A stretch of DNA of 64,000 nt from positions 614,501 to 678,500 of the forward strand of contig CM049309.1 in NCBI GenBank assembly GCA_026874595.1, read 5' to 3'. Source of the DNA: Sipunculus nudus. Lineage: Eukaryota > Annelida > Sipuncula > Golfingiida > Sipunculidae. The notes below the pieces were generated by a model, which saw only the letters and a list, made by a program, of their open reading frames with translations, was not told the origin of the DNA and did no database searches. This document shows positions 37,830 to 49,199 of this stretch, piece by piece. A program made the translations under genes and the position numbers. Within the stretch, counting starts at the first letter, position 1; the number at the start of each line of letters is the position of its first letter.

Positions 37830-39571
37830 GATATAACCTGGCGGAGGTTAACCTGTCCGTGGGGTCTCTTTAAAGTACCCGTCTGCCAGACTATTCATTC
37901 CTAAGTGGTCACTGGAGCCAGGTCCCCTTGTCCTAATGCCCTGTAAAATCTAAAATACACAGACGGTTCTGGCCGATACACTTTAGATTAATTCTTATAG
38001 ATTTTCTCGGTCGCCATCACCATTTAAGTTGGCTTACAACAAAAATGAACTTTGTTTATTGGTGTTATCTGGGTAAAACGGCTTATTTGATAAACCACCC
38101 TAGTAAAAGGAGAAATTGGAGCAAAAGAATTACTGCAACATTTTCTTTTCTATAAAAGATAAAAACTTATCTAGAGCAAAAACTAGTGTCACCACCACCC
38201 GAGGCAAAGGCCGAGGCCGAGTCACCAATGTCCGAGGCCAAGGCCGAGGTTGAGGCCGCGTCACAGCGATCTACCAGTTAAACGGCCTATATTTAAGAAG
38301 GCAAATATTTCCTTCATTAAAGTACCATATGTATGCCTAGATAGCCTATATATGCCTATATATAGCGGATAAACTTTTTTGTGGTTCATCTGGACCATTA
38401 CGAGAAATGCTGCACATATTTTTAGGCCTACCCTTCCTGCACGCTATGTGTTTTGCCCCGACGATAGTTTTCAATACGTTAAAAGTCGCCTTAATGCATA
38501 TTTTGGGCCACAATAGTCTGTATATATGTTTTTTTAGTGATTGTCTTATAAATTGTGATGTTACCCGATGCATAAGTTACAAAGTATACAAAACTGTACA
38601 AAGTTATGCTGATAAAACGCAGTTTGACCCAAAAGGGTAGTATCGTATGTACGCAGTTTCCAAAGTATCCTCCGTGCCTTGCATTAGCCGTGACAACCGA
38701 CTCAGTAGGCAATCGGGTAATTGGGCTGGAAAGCCTACTTGAGTTGTGATACAAGTTATATCTAGGAATGTATCCCAGTGGTCTTGCACCAGGTTGTATT
38801 CATATCGCCCATAATCTCAATATTATGCTTAAAATAATGAATTTACACTATAGTATACATGTGAGCTCACAACCCAAACTGAAACACCGTCTCCATGGAC
38901 ACTTGTCATTTCCTGTATCGCCTGCAAGCTGCCTGCGCTCTGTAACCAGTGCGAGCCATGCTTGTGTTCATGCGGTCATAAATTCAACAAACACGCCAAA
39001 GGGTTTACCAATGTGCTGGGTTAAAACGGAACTTTTCTCGCTCATGTTTAGTATTATTAGAAAGTACACAAAAAATGCTAACGATTGGTCTTGTTTATGT
39101 TGATTGACAGTGTACCTGTAGGCCATGAAGCGTTGTCAGAAATGACGAAAATATTTGCATCTTCATTAATGCGTTCCTCAAACATAGATGTCATGACACT
39201 CTGGCGCTAGTAATCTGGTCGTAATGCCAATGGGTCGATATGACGCTAGCCTTGCATGTACGCTCCAAAAGCAGCGATTATGCTGTGCTCATGCATTTGC
39301 TCTGCTCACACGCGTAACACAACCCAGTTCAAGTTTCCTTTCCATACAATGTTTGCGCCGGCTGACAGGAAAATCACAGGGTACAGTCACAAATAAGTGA
39401 CATGTCTGGGGAATTCCCGCTTGGAAAAGATCCTGCTTCAAAGATCATACATGCACAAATAATAAATTATTTATGATTAATAAGAGTTAATAAAAGAAGA
39501 ACTTCGAGGAGATATTTAACAGTTGCAAATGTTCATGATAAAGGTTTGCTTTGGTGAACAACAAGTAGGTA
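37830..39571. other. Non-coding region of ordinary complexity
   Basis: No conserved coding domain, RNA gene or transposon can be recognised across this 1.7 kb. The only structure is a short imperfect repeat at 38,190-38,270 ('gccgaggccgagtcacc' and 'gccaaggccgaggttgag'). The longest open frame (38,768-39,103, 111 codons) has no domain and no frame support, and several overlapping frames exist on both strands. Regulatory or intronic sequence is possible, but nothing shows it. Confidence 0.45.
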
Positions 39572-39870
39572 AGGTAAAGTCTGCTGGGCTTTTACACCCG
39601 AGCCTAATGGCCCATCAGGCCGGAGCTTATCCCGGTTTCTGTAGCGTGAAGCGACTTAGGAGTTAGACTTCTCCTGGATGGGACGCTAGTCCATCGCAGG
39701 TTACCTTCCAGTATCTACTAGTACCCATATCTACTGCTGGGTGGACAGAGGCACACTTGTGGTTGACACCTTGCCTAAGGGTCTTGGCACGGTGGGGATC
39801 TGACCGGGATTCGAACTCACGACCTCTCGATCATGAGCCCGGCACCTTAACCATTACACCACCGCCCCCC
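39572..39870 (-). mobile_element. tRNA-derived SINE, nearly complete, with conserved central domain
   Basis: On the minus strand the element begins with a tRNA-like head: A box 'ggtgtaatggttaagg' (complement of about 39,845-39,861) and a good B box GTTCGAATCCC (complement of 39,806-39,816), about 35 nt apart. The body that follows includes 'gatggactagcgtcccatcc' and 'gctccggcctgatgggcc', the kind of long conserved core shared by several animal SINE superfamilies (V-, Nin- and Meta-type cores). I cannot say which without alignment. A pyrimidine-rich C-run abuts its 5' end at 39,866-39,888. No target duplication is clear. It is a non-coding retroposon copied by a partner LINE. Confidence 0.85.
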
Positions 39871-39940
39871 ACCCCGCCCCCCCCCCCCGCAAGTGCGCTC
39901 CCAATACTTCGATAGTGCCGATATTGTAGATTGAAACGTC

Positions 39941-39960
39941 TTTTTTTTTTTTTTTTTTTT
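39941..39960. repeat. Poly-T tract
   Basis: An uninterrupted T-run of about 20 bases lies shortly beyond the SINE head. It may be the poly-A tail of another minus-strand retroposon, but no body is recognisable. Confidence 0.8.
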
Positions 39961-40284
39961 GCAAGCGGGACAAAGGCCACTGTCTAGTGATGGGCATTAT
40001 AATTACCGATAATTCATTTCTGAGCAAAAACAGAGAAAAGGCCAGAAAATATACAGGCCAGTCGGCCCTGTGTAACACTGGTTTCACGGGTCCGCCAGAA
40101 AAATTACAGGCCCGTATATTTTTGTGTCAAAATTAAAAAAAAATAGTTAAAGATTAAATATAATTAACTACATATGTACTCTTTGTATAACGTTCACTGC
40201 CTCGATGGTATTTATTTTTTTATTTGGTTTTGATTTAAAAATATGGACACCGCACACGTGCATAATGCGCCCGTTTTCTGTCTC

Positions 40285-40690
40285 GTGACCTCATTAAATA
40301 TGCGTGGATTTTGCTGAGAATTAAATTCAGGTGAGAAACTGTATAGATTAATATCTGTACTGACCATGTCACTCATCAATATATTATTTACGTCACCATA
40401 GAGCCACCAAAGTCTGTTGACCCACTGACTTCACTGAATATGGATAGATTTTGTTTGGAATCTATAGGAGAGATATTATATTGATTAATATTTCTGTTGA
40501 GTTTTATCAAAATAAATTGTGTTCCACATACGTTATCGCGGCGACACCACAAAGTAGCCTTAAGACCTCTGGCCTTATTAAGAATGCGTGGATTCTGCCC
40601 ATAATGGAACTCGGGCAACAAAATAATACTCTGAAAGACATTTAGACTGATTTCTCAATCTATTTTCCCAGTCTGTTGTCAATTTCTTCA
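40285..40690 (+). repeat. Three degenerate tandem units of about 139 bp
   Basis: Three blocks share 'gacct/ctca..aatatg.gtggattttg' followed by 'tagattaatatctg' or 'tgattaatatttctg'. Block starts are near 40,285, 40,424 and 40,563. The third is the most diverged ('aagaatgcgtggattctg', 'tagactgatttctc'). The two overlapping 64- and 77-codon frames here are incidental. Confidence 0.65.
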
Positions 40691-41933
40691 TTTTTGAAAA
40701 CCCTCTTTCCTAGTCAGCTGTGAAAATTCCTTGTGAAATAACGTACCAGCAACTATACTAGAAAAAAAATCCACGCCAGGCACGGCGCTGCCTAGTGTTG
40801 AATATATTTATTTTTCTTTATTTATGACTGAGCAAATAATGTTGATCTGTGTCCTGTCAACGTCTCCACATGAAACGCCGTTCGGTTACAGGTTTATTGT
40901 AAACGCTATAAATCAAATGAAATACATTTACATAAACAAAGGCAGTTAAAACGAAACACCACAAAGAGAATACGGTATACGCGGCCGCTTAAATTAATCA
41001 GATCAGTTATGGATGGTAGGGACAATTCGTCAGAAACCGTCTGCTGCCAAAGCCCTGTTATGATCGTTACAGAACCGGAGAAATTGCACAATTATAGCAA
41101 TAAAAACATATGATTTGTGGAGATAGTGCACCAGACATTGTTATTTGCGGGTTCCATTATATAGAACTGCGTCATTTGCTTTATATACTCACGGTGCCGC
41201 AGGGCTCTAAGCAGGAAAAACAAACACTAAAAAAACGAAGGCGAACCCATGTCAGTGAACATTTTCCCGCCAAAATAGTCATGAATGAAGTCACATGTCG
41301 GGGATGGATTTTACTACGAACCTCTTATTGGCTCTCTTTCTATGACACTTCATCTCTCTGCCAATCACAAGAACGTATGCGTGCATTGGTTAGGCACAGA
41401 TGTACGCAAATCAACTGCATGTCAGGCAACTTGTCACTTGGTTTAAATGCCAACATGACCGGTTGACAGTATCATGAATGTCGAGAGAACTCGACAATTT
41501 AATGCGACAACGATGAACTTGTGCTCTATTTGTAATCCAATGAGGATGATTTCTTATTACTCAATGTCTCTCTTTACGCGATTCTTCAACTTTTTGTAAC
41601 GACTTTTATAAGTCAGTTCATGGACCTTTTTTAAACTCATGCAAGTGTCGAAACTTCGGGAGCTGTTTACCGGCAGTTTTTCTCCTCTCACCGGCGTACG
41701 AGAGTGTACCAATCGTTCCTCGTATGAAGGCACAATCAGACTAATTTTAAAGGCTCAGGTTAAATGGTCGGCTACGTCGGGTAATACCTTTCATTATGGA
41801 AAATAAAAATATCTACATCGAGACTGGAGATTAAAATTAGAGGGGCTATCAGTCTAGCACCTGAAGGCAGATTTTTACAAGCCATACAAGCTTGCACCTT
41901 CACATTTTACGAGAGTGAGCAAAAAAATACGGG
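40691..41933. other. Non-coding flank of the retrotransposon; no gene supported
   Basis: Nothing recognisable is present on either strand. A 118-codon plus-strand frame (41,110-41,466) lacks any domain. Two inverted-CCAAT-like motifs lie at about 41,328 ('ttattggctc') and 41,387 ('gcattggttagg'), but no TATA box or transcript evidence accompanies them. The retrotransposon remnant stops abruptly at about 41,934, and I find no LTR in this interval. Confidence 0.4.
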
Positions 41934-43402
41934 TCATTTTGACAGTTTGACATCCAGGTTTTTAAGCACGTCTGAGTTTTTTAATGGTACTGTACCACAT
42001 CGAATGTCTACATCACACTTACAATCAGTATCTATTTTAACTGGGTCAGGGTCAGTGTTTACACAATTTACAGCAGTAACATTATGTACAACATCTGATG
42101 TGCTATTTCTGTCATAATATAGTTTCAACATGTTAAAATGGCACAGTTGTTTCTTCTTACGTCTATTTGGTGTCAACAGTAATAATTTAAATCGCTGACT
42201 TTCTTGTCAACAATGTAAGGACCAAAGTACCTAGCTTGCAGAGGTCTGCCAGGGATGGGAATTAAGGCAAGGACCTTTTCACCAGGCTCAAACATCCTAC
42301 TTACAGTGTGCTTGTCATAATTTGTTTTCATTTTACTTTGTGCAGATTTTAGATTTGACTTTGCAATCTCACAAGCATTGTGTAGTTTAGTGCGAAAGTC
42401 TGAGACATACTGCAGTAAAATAAGAGAATCAGGATTTTCACACAAGAGTTTTTCTTTAAGCAGTTTCAATGGACCTCGAACTGAGTGTCCAAAAACTAGT
42501 ACAAAGGAACTAAAAGCCAAGGACTCTTGAAAGGATTCTCTGACAGCAAACAGCAATAAGTGGATTCCTTCATCCCAGTCTTTCTGTGTGTGTCATAGCC
42601 ATAAGTCCTAATCATTTTTTTAATGTCTGGTGAAAACGCTCGAGGGCGCCCTGACTTTCAGGATGGTATGGCAAAGAGCTGTACTGTTTTATACCTAGCT
42701 CAAGCATAACATGTTTGAATAAGCCAGACAAAACTAGATCCTTGTTCAGACTGGACGAATTTCGGTAATCCAAAAGTTGTTTAAAACTTGGTCAGAGCTT
42801 AAACAACACTTTTGGCATTAATTTTGCGCAATGGTATTACCTCAGGGAACCTGGTAGATGCGCACATAATTGTCAGCAAGTATTCATGTCCAGATTTTGT
42901 TCTGGGCAGTGGTCCAACACAATCAACAATAATCCTACTGAATGGTTCTTCAAAAGCAGGAATAGGTCTAAGTGGGGCCTTAGGAGGATTCTGATTGGGC
43001 TTGCCTACCATCTGGCATGTATGGCATTATTTACAATATTGAACAACATCTTTCCTGAGGTTAGGCCAATAGAAGTGTGTACTAACTTTCTGATAAGTTT
43101 TATTTATTCTTAAATGGCGAGACAAATAAGCCTCATGTGCCATGCTTAGAACTTCATTGCGAAAGCTTTTGGGCATTCTTATTTGATGTTTAAATGGTCG
43201 CCATTTACGCATAAGCACTCAATTTTTTACATAGAGACAAACTGGGTTCTTTAGAAACTGCCCTGGGAAACAAACATGAAATATCAGGGTCCTTATACTG
43301 TTCCGCGATAAGTTCTGACCTTGAGAATGCTGCATCCTGTACGGGCGAGTCGTTAGTCACTAGTGACTCCCAGAGTGTTATCGTCTGGACCATTATCCTC
43401 AT
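41934..43402 (-). pseudogene. Integrase pseudogene of the LTR retrotransposon
   Basis: Integrase joins retroelement DNA into the host chromosome. From N to C terminus, a zinc-binding HHCC domain is visible at about 43,150-42,995 ('HEAYLSRH...' and 'CHTC', separated by one in-frame TAA just before the CHTC). The catalytic core begins with Asp in 'IIVDCVGPLP' (codon at 42,922-42,924). The position of the second catalytic Asp reads Glu ('QSEQGSSF', 42,745-42,747), and the third residue is Glu in 'ALERFHQTLK' (42,639-42,641). A GPY/F-type C-terminal module follows ('YFGPYIVDKKVSDLN', about 42,200), then a 'PNRRKKKQLCHFNMLK' tail and an acidic linker ending near 41,940. Stops at about 42,808 and frame changes near 42,560-42,800 and 42,176 break it. 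RT is expected next in Gmr1-like elements but is absent. Confidence 0.88.
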
Positions 43403-43488
43403 GTGTGTTTTTCTTGGCCAAAGATCTAGTTACAGCACATGAAGGATACAAACCGGGAATTTCCTGACTTTCCGGATCAGTGTCCTGA

Positions 43489-43977
43489 TCAAGTGACGGC
43501 TTTTCTGTCACTATTGGTACAGGCTGCAGGTTTATCACCTGCAACATCATTGCCTAGTAGCAACTGAATTCCCTTAAAGGGTAAAGTAGTTCTTATGCCC
43601 ACAGTAATATTCCCAGTAATCAAATCTGACTTTAAATGGACACTGTGAAGCGGAACTGAAGTGTGCCTGTCTGAAAACACACCATTAACAAGTGCATGTG
43701 CACCAGTAAAAGACCTATTAGAAAATGGCAAAGTGTTTGCTAACATGAGAGTCTGGCCTGGACCAGTGTCCCTCAAAATTCTAATAGGGGTAGAATCTGA
43801 AAAAACACTTGAAAGTGATACAAAACTATCATGTATGAATGGCTCAAATAACTCCATTTGAGAGTCAGGAGAGGAATCTACTACCTCAACCTTATCAAAC
43901 AAAGAACTGACATTGAAGGTGTCAGTCATAAACTCTGTTTCAGAGTCATTTAAGGAATCTACATCCTTACCAAACAC
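43489..43977 (-). pseudogene. Retroelement aspartic protease fragment
   Basis: The 162-codon open segment contains 'ILRDTGPGQTLML', a retropepsin active-site motif (DTG at 43,762-43,770, where DTGASQ is commoner). The conserved late motif 'LLGNDVAGDK' near 43,555 is typical of gypsy-class proteases. The first half is Asp/Ser-rich linker between nucleocapsid and protease. The reading frame is intact here, but the neighbouring parts lie in other frames (44,022-44,210 upstream; 43,353-43,550 downstream), so the polyprotein is broken. Its normal role is to process the Gag-Pol polyprotein in particles. Confidence 0.85.
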
Positions 43978-44021
43978 CTCATGGGAGTCATTGGAGGAAT
44001 TTTCCTTAGCAGAAACAAACT

Positions 44022-44280
44022 TCAGTTAGTCATAAGAGGACCTGGCTTTATTTGAAATACTCTCGCAAGAGTCATAAAAGGACTTAGCCTTATCCAGAGA
44101 ATACTCCTCGCAGAGTCCTGAAAGGACCTGGCCTTATTTAATTCCTCGCAGGAATCAACTGAGGTTTTTACCCCGCAATCTACGGATTCTTCTTGGGATT
44201 TAGACGGCACTTGGGCCTCCGTAGCATCAAACTCTTTATTTGAGTCAACAAAGGAGTTGTACCCCTTAATTACATGCTAT
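44022..44280 (-). pseudogene. Gag-protease linker with internal degenerate repeats
   Basis: Between the zinc knuckle and the protease the minus strand holds Ser/Glu/Asp-rich sequence in which 'gcaagagtcataaaaggac' and 'cgcagagtcctgaaaggacc' (plus-strand reading) recur with the phrases 'ctggcctta' and 'ttagcctta'. Units of roughly 60 bp are detectable at about 44,030-44,150. It encodes no recognised domain. Such tandemly expanded acidic linkers are common in retroelement polyproteins. Confidence 0.5.
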
Positions 44281-45505
44281 GCATAGATTTTGAAACAAAA
44301 CCAGAAGGTTTACTATTTGGTCTATTCGCAAGTTTCCAGCAGTCAGATATTAGATGACCTTCCTCCTTGCAGTAATTACAGATTTTTTTTTTAAAATGAC
44401 TGGTCTTTGTTGGACTTAGACACAGTGGACGTGGACTGAGATGAAGCTATGGGCTTCGCTGAACTATCAGGACTACTAGTACTAGATGACTGCGCTTTAA
44501 ACTTCTTTTGACCATACTGATTTAAATTTTTGATTGTGAATGACCGGTTTGATTTGCTAGTAAAGGACATTTTGTGTGTTAATGAATAATCATCAGCTAA
44601 TTGAGCAGCAATGTCAAGTGTTTCAGGACTTTTCTCATCGATAAAAGTTTTAACATCTGCGTTAATGCAGCGCTTAAATTCTTTAAGCAAAATCAACTGG
44701 CGCAAATTGTCCTAATCTTTCATTACATTTTGAGAACTGCACCAGCGATCAAACAACTGCTCTTTTGTTCCAATATCTGAATTTCTGGCGGTAAACCTCT
44801 GGAACTAACTCATAACCTTTTAGGATTAACCGTTTAACCAGGTCTGCAGCAGCATCTACTGAAAGCTCTGTATAAATTTCTCTGGCCTTGCATATGTAAC
44901 AGCATAGTCCAATTTTCCTTAGGCCATTTTAAATTTTCAGCTAATTTCTCAAAGTGTAAGAAATATTTATCAACCTCTTTTTCTTGAAAAGGTGGGACAA
45001 GTCTTATGTGTTTAGTAACATCAAAACTGTGAGTTTGGGCAGCACTAGACTTTGTTCTACTTTAAGTCTTTCTAACTCCAGTCGTTTTAACTCAATTTCT
45101 TTTTCTTTTTCTAGTGTGTCTTTTTCTCTTTCTTTTTCTAGTCTGTCTCTTTCTATTTCTTTTTCTAGTCATTCTCTTTCTAACCTTTCATGTTCTTCCC
45201 GCTCTTCTCTCTGTTTTTCTTTTTCTAATTCTACCTGTTTTAATGCTGGCTCATGTTGCATTTCTAACTTCTTTAATTCCAGTTGCATAGCAAGGCTATC
45301 ATTTTTTTATGTTTCAACTTCAGTCTCTTCAATTAAACCTTTGCTAGATCTTGCATGATTGAGCAATGATATCAGGCTTTCTCAAAGCTTTTTTCCAGTT
45401 AGCTCCAAGTGTTGTCCCAAACGCAACAACTGTTCTTTTGACAATTGTTAAAGTTGATCAGGGTCGGGATCGTCAACAAATGTCTCAGGTTTGAAATTTG
45501 CCATG
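44281..45505 (-). pseudogene. Gag pseudogene with coiled coil and CCHC zinc knuckle
   Basis: Gag forms the retrotransposon particle and binds its RNA. The putative start is an ATG at 45,505-45,503 ('MANFKPETF'), 15 bp from the nested insertion; a TAA stop follows after 18 codons. A Glu/Lys/Leu-rich heptad-like stretch at about 45,360-45,060 is a coiled coil. The capsid part starts near 44,997 ('VPPFQEKEVDKYFLHFEK') and continues as 'LILLKEFKRCINADVKTF' near 44,700-44,600. The knuckle 'CNYCKEEGHLISDC' (CX2CX4HX4C) lies at about 44,385-44,340 in the minus frame. At least four frame changes or stops separate these parts, so no functional Gag can be made. Confidence 0.85.
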
Positions 45506-45589
45506 TTAAGATGTCCAAACAATAACAAAAAACTAGACGACCATAGGTCGAACGCTTGCCGGAAATCGGAAGTGAAACACAGACGGAGA

Positions 45590-46990
45590 GACAGAACATA
45601 TTGTCAGTTTTCTATTAATGGAATGACTCTCAGGGACATTGCTGAAAATATGTGGCCCGTAGAATGACATATGAGACAAAAGAACAGGCAAGCAGACAAA
45701 GCTGACAACAAAAGACGAACAGACAGACATACTGACTTTGTGAGACAAGATTGACACCAGATGACTTAACCTAGTTATGGAGAAGATTCAAAGAAAGAAA
45801 ATGAGTTATAATTTATGTAATTTAGATTTTTAGTTTTGGAGGTATGGCCAATACAATGGTATGTGTGTGATGGTCGTGTGCAGCGCCCATTAGTGGCCAT
45901 ATCCCGATAATGAAAAATTTATTTCTAGATATTAGTGTAAGACATAAGATGTAATAGTTTCAAAAGGATTCCGTCAAAACTGTGGCCTATAGAATGCTAT
46001 ATGTGAGACGCAAGAACCAGCAAGCAGGCGAATTTAAGGACAACTGACAAACAGACGGACACACTGACAAAGTGACAGAAGATTGAAACCAGATGCCTTA
46101 ATCAGGTTAAGGAGAAGACTCAAAGGAAGAAAAATGCTACAGTTTATGTAACTGAGGTTTATAGTTTTGGAGATATTGCCAAAGCATGATATGTTGGGAG
46201 AGGTTCGAGTTCAGCGCCCTCTAGCGGCCATATCCGGAAAATGAAAAATTGGTTTCGAGATATTAGTGTAAGACTTAAGATGTAATAATTTCAAAAGGAT
46301 TCTTTCAAAACTGCGGCCTGTAGAATGCTATATGAGAGACGCAAGAGCAAGCAGGCGAATTTGAGGACAACTGACAAACAGACGGACACACTGACAAAGT
46401 GACACAGGATTGACACCAGATGATATTACTAGATCGTGGAGAAGACTCAGGGAAAGAAAATAAGCCATAGTTTCTGTAATTGAGGCTTTGGGTTTTAGAG
46501 ATATGGTCAATATAATGATATGTGTGTGAGGGTCATGTGCAGCGCCACCTAGCGGCCATATCCGGAAAATGAAAAATATGTTTTGAGATATTTCTGTAAA
46601 ACATAATATGCATCAGTTTTCAAATGCTTCTTTAAAAAACTGTGGCCTGAAGAATGCTATTGTGAGACGCAAGAACCAGCAAACAGGCGTTTTCAGGACA
46701 ACTGAGAAACAGACAGACACACTGACAAAGTGACACAAGATTGAGACCAGATGACATTATCAGTTTATGGAGAAAACTCAGATGAAAAAAATAAGCTATA
46801 GTTTATGTAATTGAGGCTTTGGGTTTTAGAGATATGGCCAATGTAATGATATATGTGTGAGGGTTGTATGCAGCGCCCCCTAGCAGCCATATTAAAAAAA
46901 TGAAAAATCAATTTCGAGATACTAGTGTAGGACTTATGATATTTCAGTTTCAAAAAGATTCCTGAAATAATGTGGCCTTTGGCGCAAGAT
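45590..46990. repeat. Tandem array of about 330-bp units (four copies)
   Basis: The landmark 'cagcgcc(c/a)(c/t)ctagcggccat' occurs at about 45,881, 46,213, 46,540 and 46,871. Each is followed by 'gagatattagtgtaagac', 'tgtggcctgtagaatgctat', a 'gacagacacactgacaaag' tract and 'gacttaacctagttatgg'. Copies differ by many substitutions, so the array is old. The 'agcgccccctagcgg' core is a familiar signature of dispersed repeats in marine invertebrates (recollection, not a search). Confidence 0.85.
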
Positions 46991-47084
46991 GAATGCAATC
47001 TCGAAATATCTCTATTCACGAGATATTTTACGAGATACTGCAAGACTTGTAATAAAATCTTGTAGTACTAGTTGAATGCTACCT

Positions 47085-48990
47085 GATACAAAAAACTAGG
47101 TCTCTCTAGCTTTAAAACTGACAAAGTTAGAAAAATAAGACCCCTTAATTTCGAATATCATGACTTTTCCCCCAAAATTTGTAACCATGGTTACGGCAAA
47201 TTTGAGTCAGCTACACACCAGATGACAGGCCTTGGAATGACGATAAAAATGAGCTATTGTTGAAGTAGATACGACTAATAGTCACAAAGATATGAAGAAA
47301 AAAACGTTTTGAGAAGTTTTGATGACCTTGACCTTGACCTTTAACTTATTTTGACCAAAAACAATAGGGCACCTAGAATTTTGTTTGTCCATCATCCCTG
47401 AAAGTTTCAAGGTGATTGTGGCGAAATTGTGGCCAGGAGAGTGATGACAAACAAACAGACAGACAGACAGACAAACAGACAAACAGACATACGCAACTGA
47501 CCAATATGCTTGCCGAAATCTTTGATTCCGGCAAGCAACAAGACGACCATAGGTCACGCGCTTGCCGGAAACACTCTGACCCAGATTGGAAGACAGATAA
47601 TGAGAGCATGTAATAAAGAAGACAAAGAGGAAACAATGAGCCATTGTGTGTGAAGTTTGGACCAATATTGACACAGTTACGATGGAAATAATAATCTGAC
47701 GTGTTTTCATGACTTTGACCTATTTAAAAATAGATATACAGCTTCAAGAATTCGTTCCAATATACGATAGGTGAAAGTTGCAAAGTGATTCCTGGTAAAC
47801 TGTGGCCTATAGAATGCTATTATAACAAAGGCAAGAACCAGCAAGAAGGCAACATTTAGGACAACTTGCGAACAGACAGACATATTTACAAAGTGACACA
47901 AAGTTGAGATCAGTTGACTAGACTTAGTTATGTAGAAGACGAAGGTGAAAAAAAATGAGCCAAAGTTTGTGAAGATAGGACCAGAATGGACAAAGTTATG
48001 AGAAAAATAACATTTTGAAGTGTTTTGAAGTGACCGATATACTGACAAAGCGGCACAAAGTAGAGACAAAAAGACTTAACTATGTTATGAAGAAGACAGA
48101 GGAAAAAAATAAGCTACAGTTTATGAAATTTAGGTTTAAAGTCTCAGAGATATGGGCAAAAAATGATATGTTCTAGTGTTTCAGGTGCAGTGCCCCCTAG
48201 CGGCTATTTTCCGAAACTGAAAAATCACTTTCGAGAGATAAGTGTAGGACTTAAGATGTATCAGTTTCAAAAGGATTCCTGCAAAACTGTGGCCTGTAGA
48301 ATGCTATATGTTAGACACAAGAACAAGCAAGAAGGCGAAATTGATGACACCTGACAGATGGACAGACATACTGTCAAAGTGACACAAAGCTGAGGCCAGA
48401 TGACTTGACCTAGTTATGGGGAAGACTAAGGGGAAGAAATTAAGCTATAGTTTATGTAATTCAGGTGTATAGTTTCGGAGATATTGTCAACAAAATTATA
48501 CGTTGATGAAGTTTAAGTGCAGCGCCCCCTAGAGGCCATATCCCGAAAATGAAAAAGCAATTTTGAGATATTAGTGTAAGACATAAGATTCACCAATTTC
48601 AAAAAGATTCTTGCAAAACTATGGCCTGTAGAATGCTATATGTAAGACAGAAGCACCAGCAAGAAGGTGAAATTGAGGTCAGCTGACAGACAGACAGACA
48701 TACTGACAAAGTGACACAAATTTGAGCAAAGATGACAAGACCATGTTATGAAGAAGACACAGAGGAAGAAAATGAACCTAAGTTTGTGAAGATAGGACCA
48801 ATAGTTACAAAGTTATGATGAAAATAAAATTTCGACGTTTTTTGATGACCTTGACCTTGACCTTTAACTTATGCCGGCCGAAAACAATAGGCTACCAGGA
48901 CTTTTGACTTTCAATCAATCCTGAAAGTTTCAGATCGATTGCTAAAAAACTGTGGCCAGCAGAGTACTGACAAACAAACAAACAAGATGA
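47085..48990 (+). repeat. Block A of the nested insertion (duplicate of block B)
   Basis: This block matches 50,603-52,460 in order and orientation at an offset of about 3.5 kb: 'cttgccggaaacactctgac' at 47,561 and 51,080, and the 'cag(t/c)gccccct' landmark at 48,188 and 51,684. It holds two further 330-bp-type units (48,188 and 48,521), a perfect 14-bp palindrome GTAACCATGGTTAC (47,181-47,194), a (GACA)n/(AAAC)n tract (47,450-47,490) and an internal near-palindrome 'gcttgccgaaatc...gattccggcaagc' (about 47,508-47,536). Minus-strand frames over it are Cys/Leu/Val-rich translations of simple repeats. Confidence 0.85.
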
Positions 48991-49199
48991 CCAGAGGTCA
49001 CGCGCTTGCCGGAAATGGAAATGATACAGACAGATAGACAGAGAGTGCATGTAGAAACAGTCATATGAATGAGCAACATTGTGGGGGCAACAGAAACGGA
49101 TAATATGTTTATTTATGCATGCTGACCTTTAACAGCTGCATATCTTTCTAGTGTAAAAGGGACCAAGTTCAAAATTTTTTCATGAAATCCCGTTAATCT

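Noticed and set aside
38346-39103. Cluster of overlapping frames as a host gene
   Set aside because: Four mutually overlapping frames on both strands, none with a recognisable domain or splice structure; expected by chance in this length.
41110-41466. 118-codon plus-strand gene with CCAAT-like promoter elements
   Set aside because: The CCAAT-like motifs lie within the frame itself, no domain is seen, and nothing else supports transcription.
44984-45358. Ser/Phe-rich plus-strand protein of 124 residues
   Set aside because: It is the antisense reading of the gag coiled-coil segment.
47282-48069. Cys/Val/Leu-rich minus-strand proteins of 87-142 residues
   Set aside because: They are translations of (GACA)n/(AAAC)n tracts and of the 330-bp repeat. 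The same pseudo-protein appears at the duplicated block (50,820-51,565), following the repeat rather than any coding constraint.
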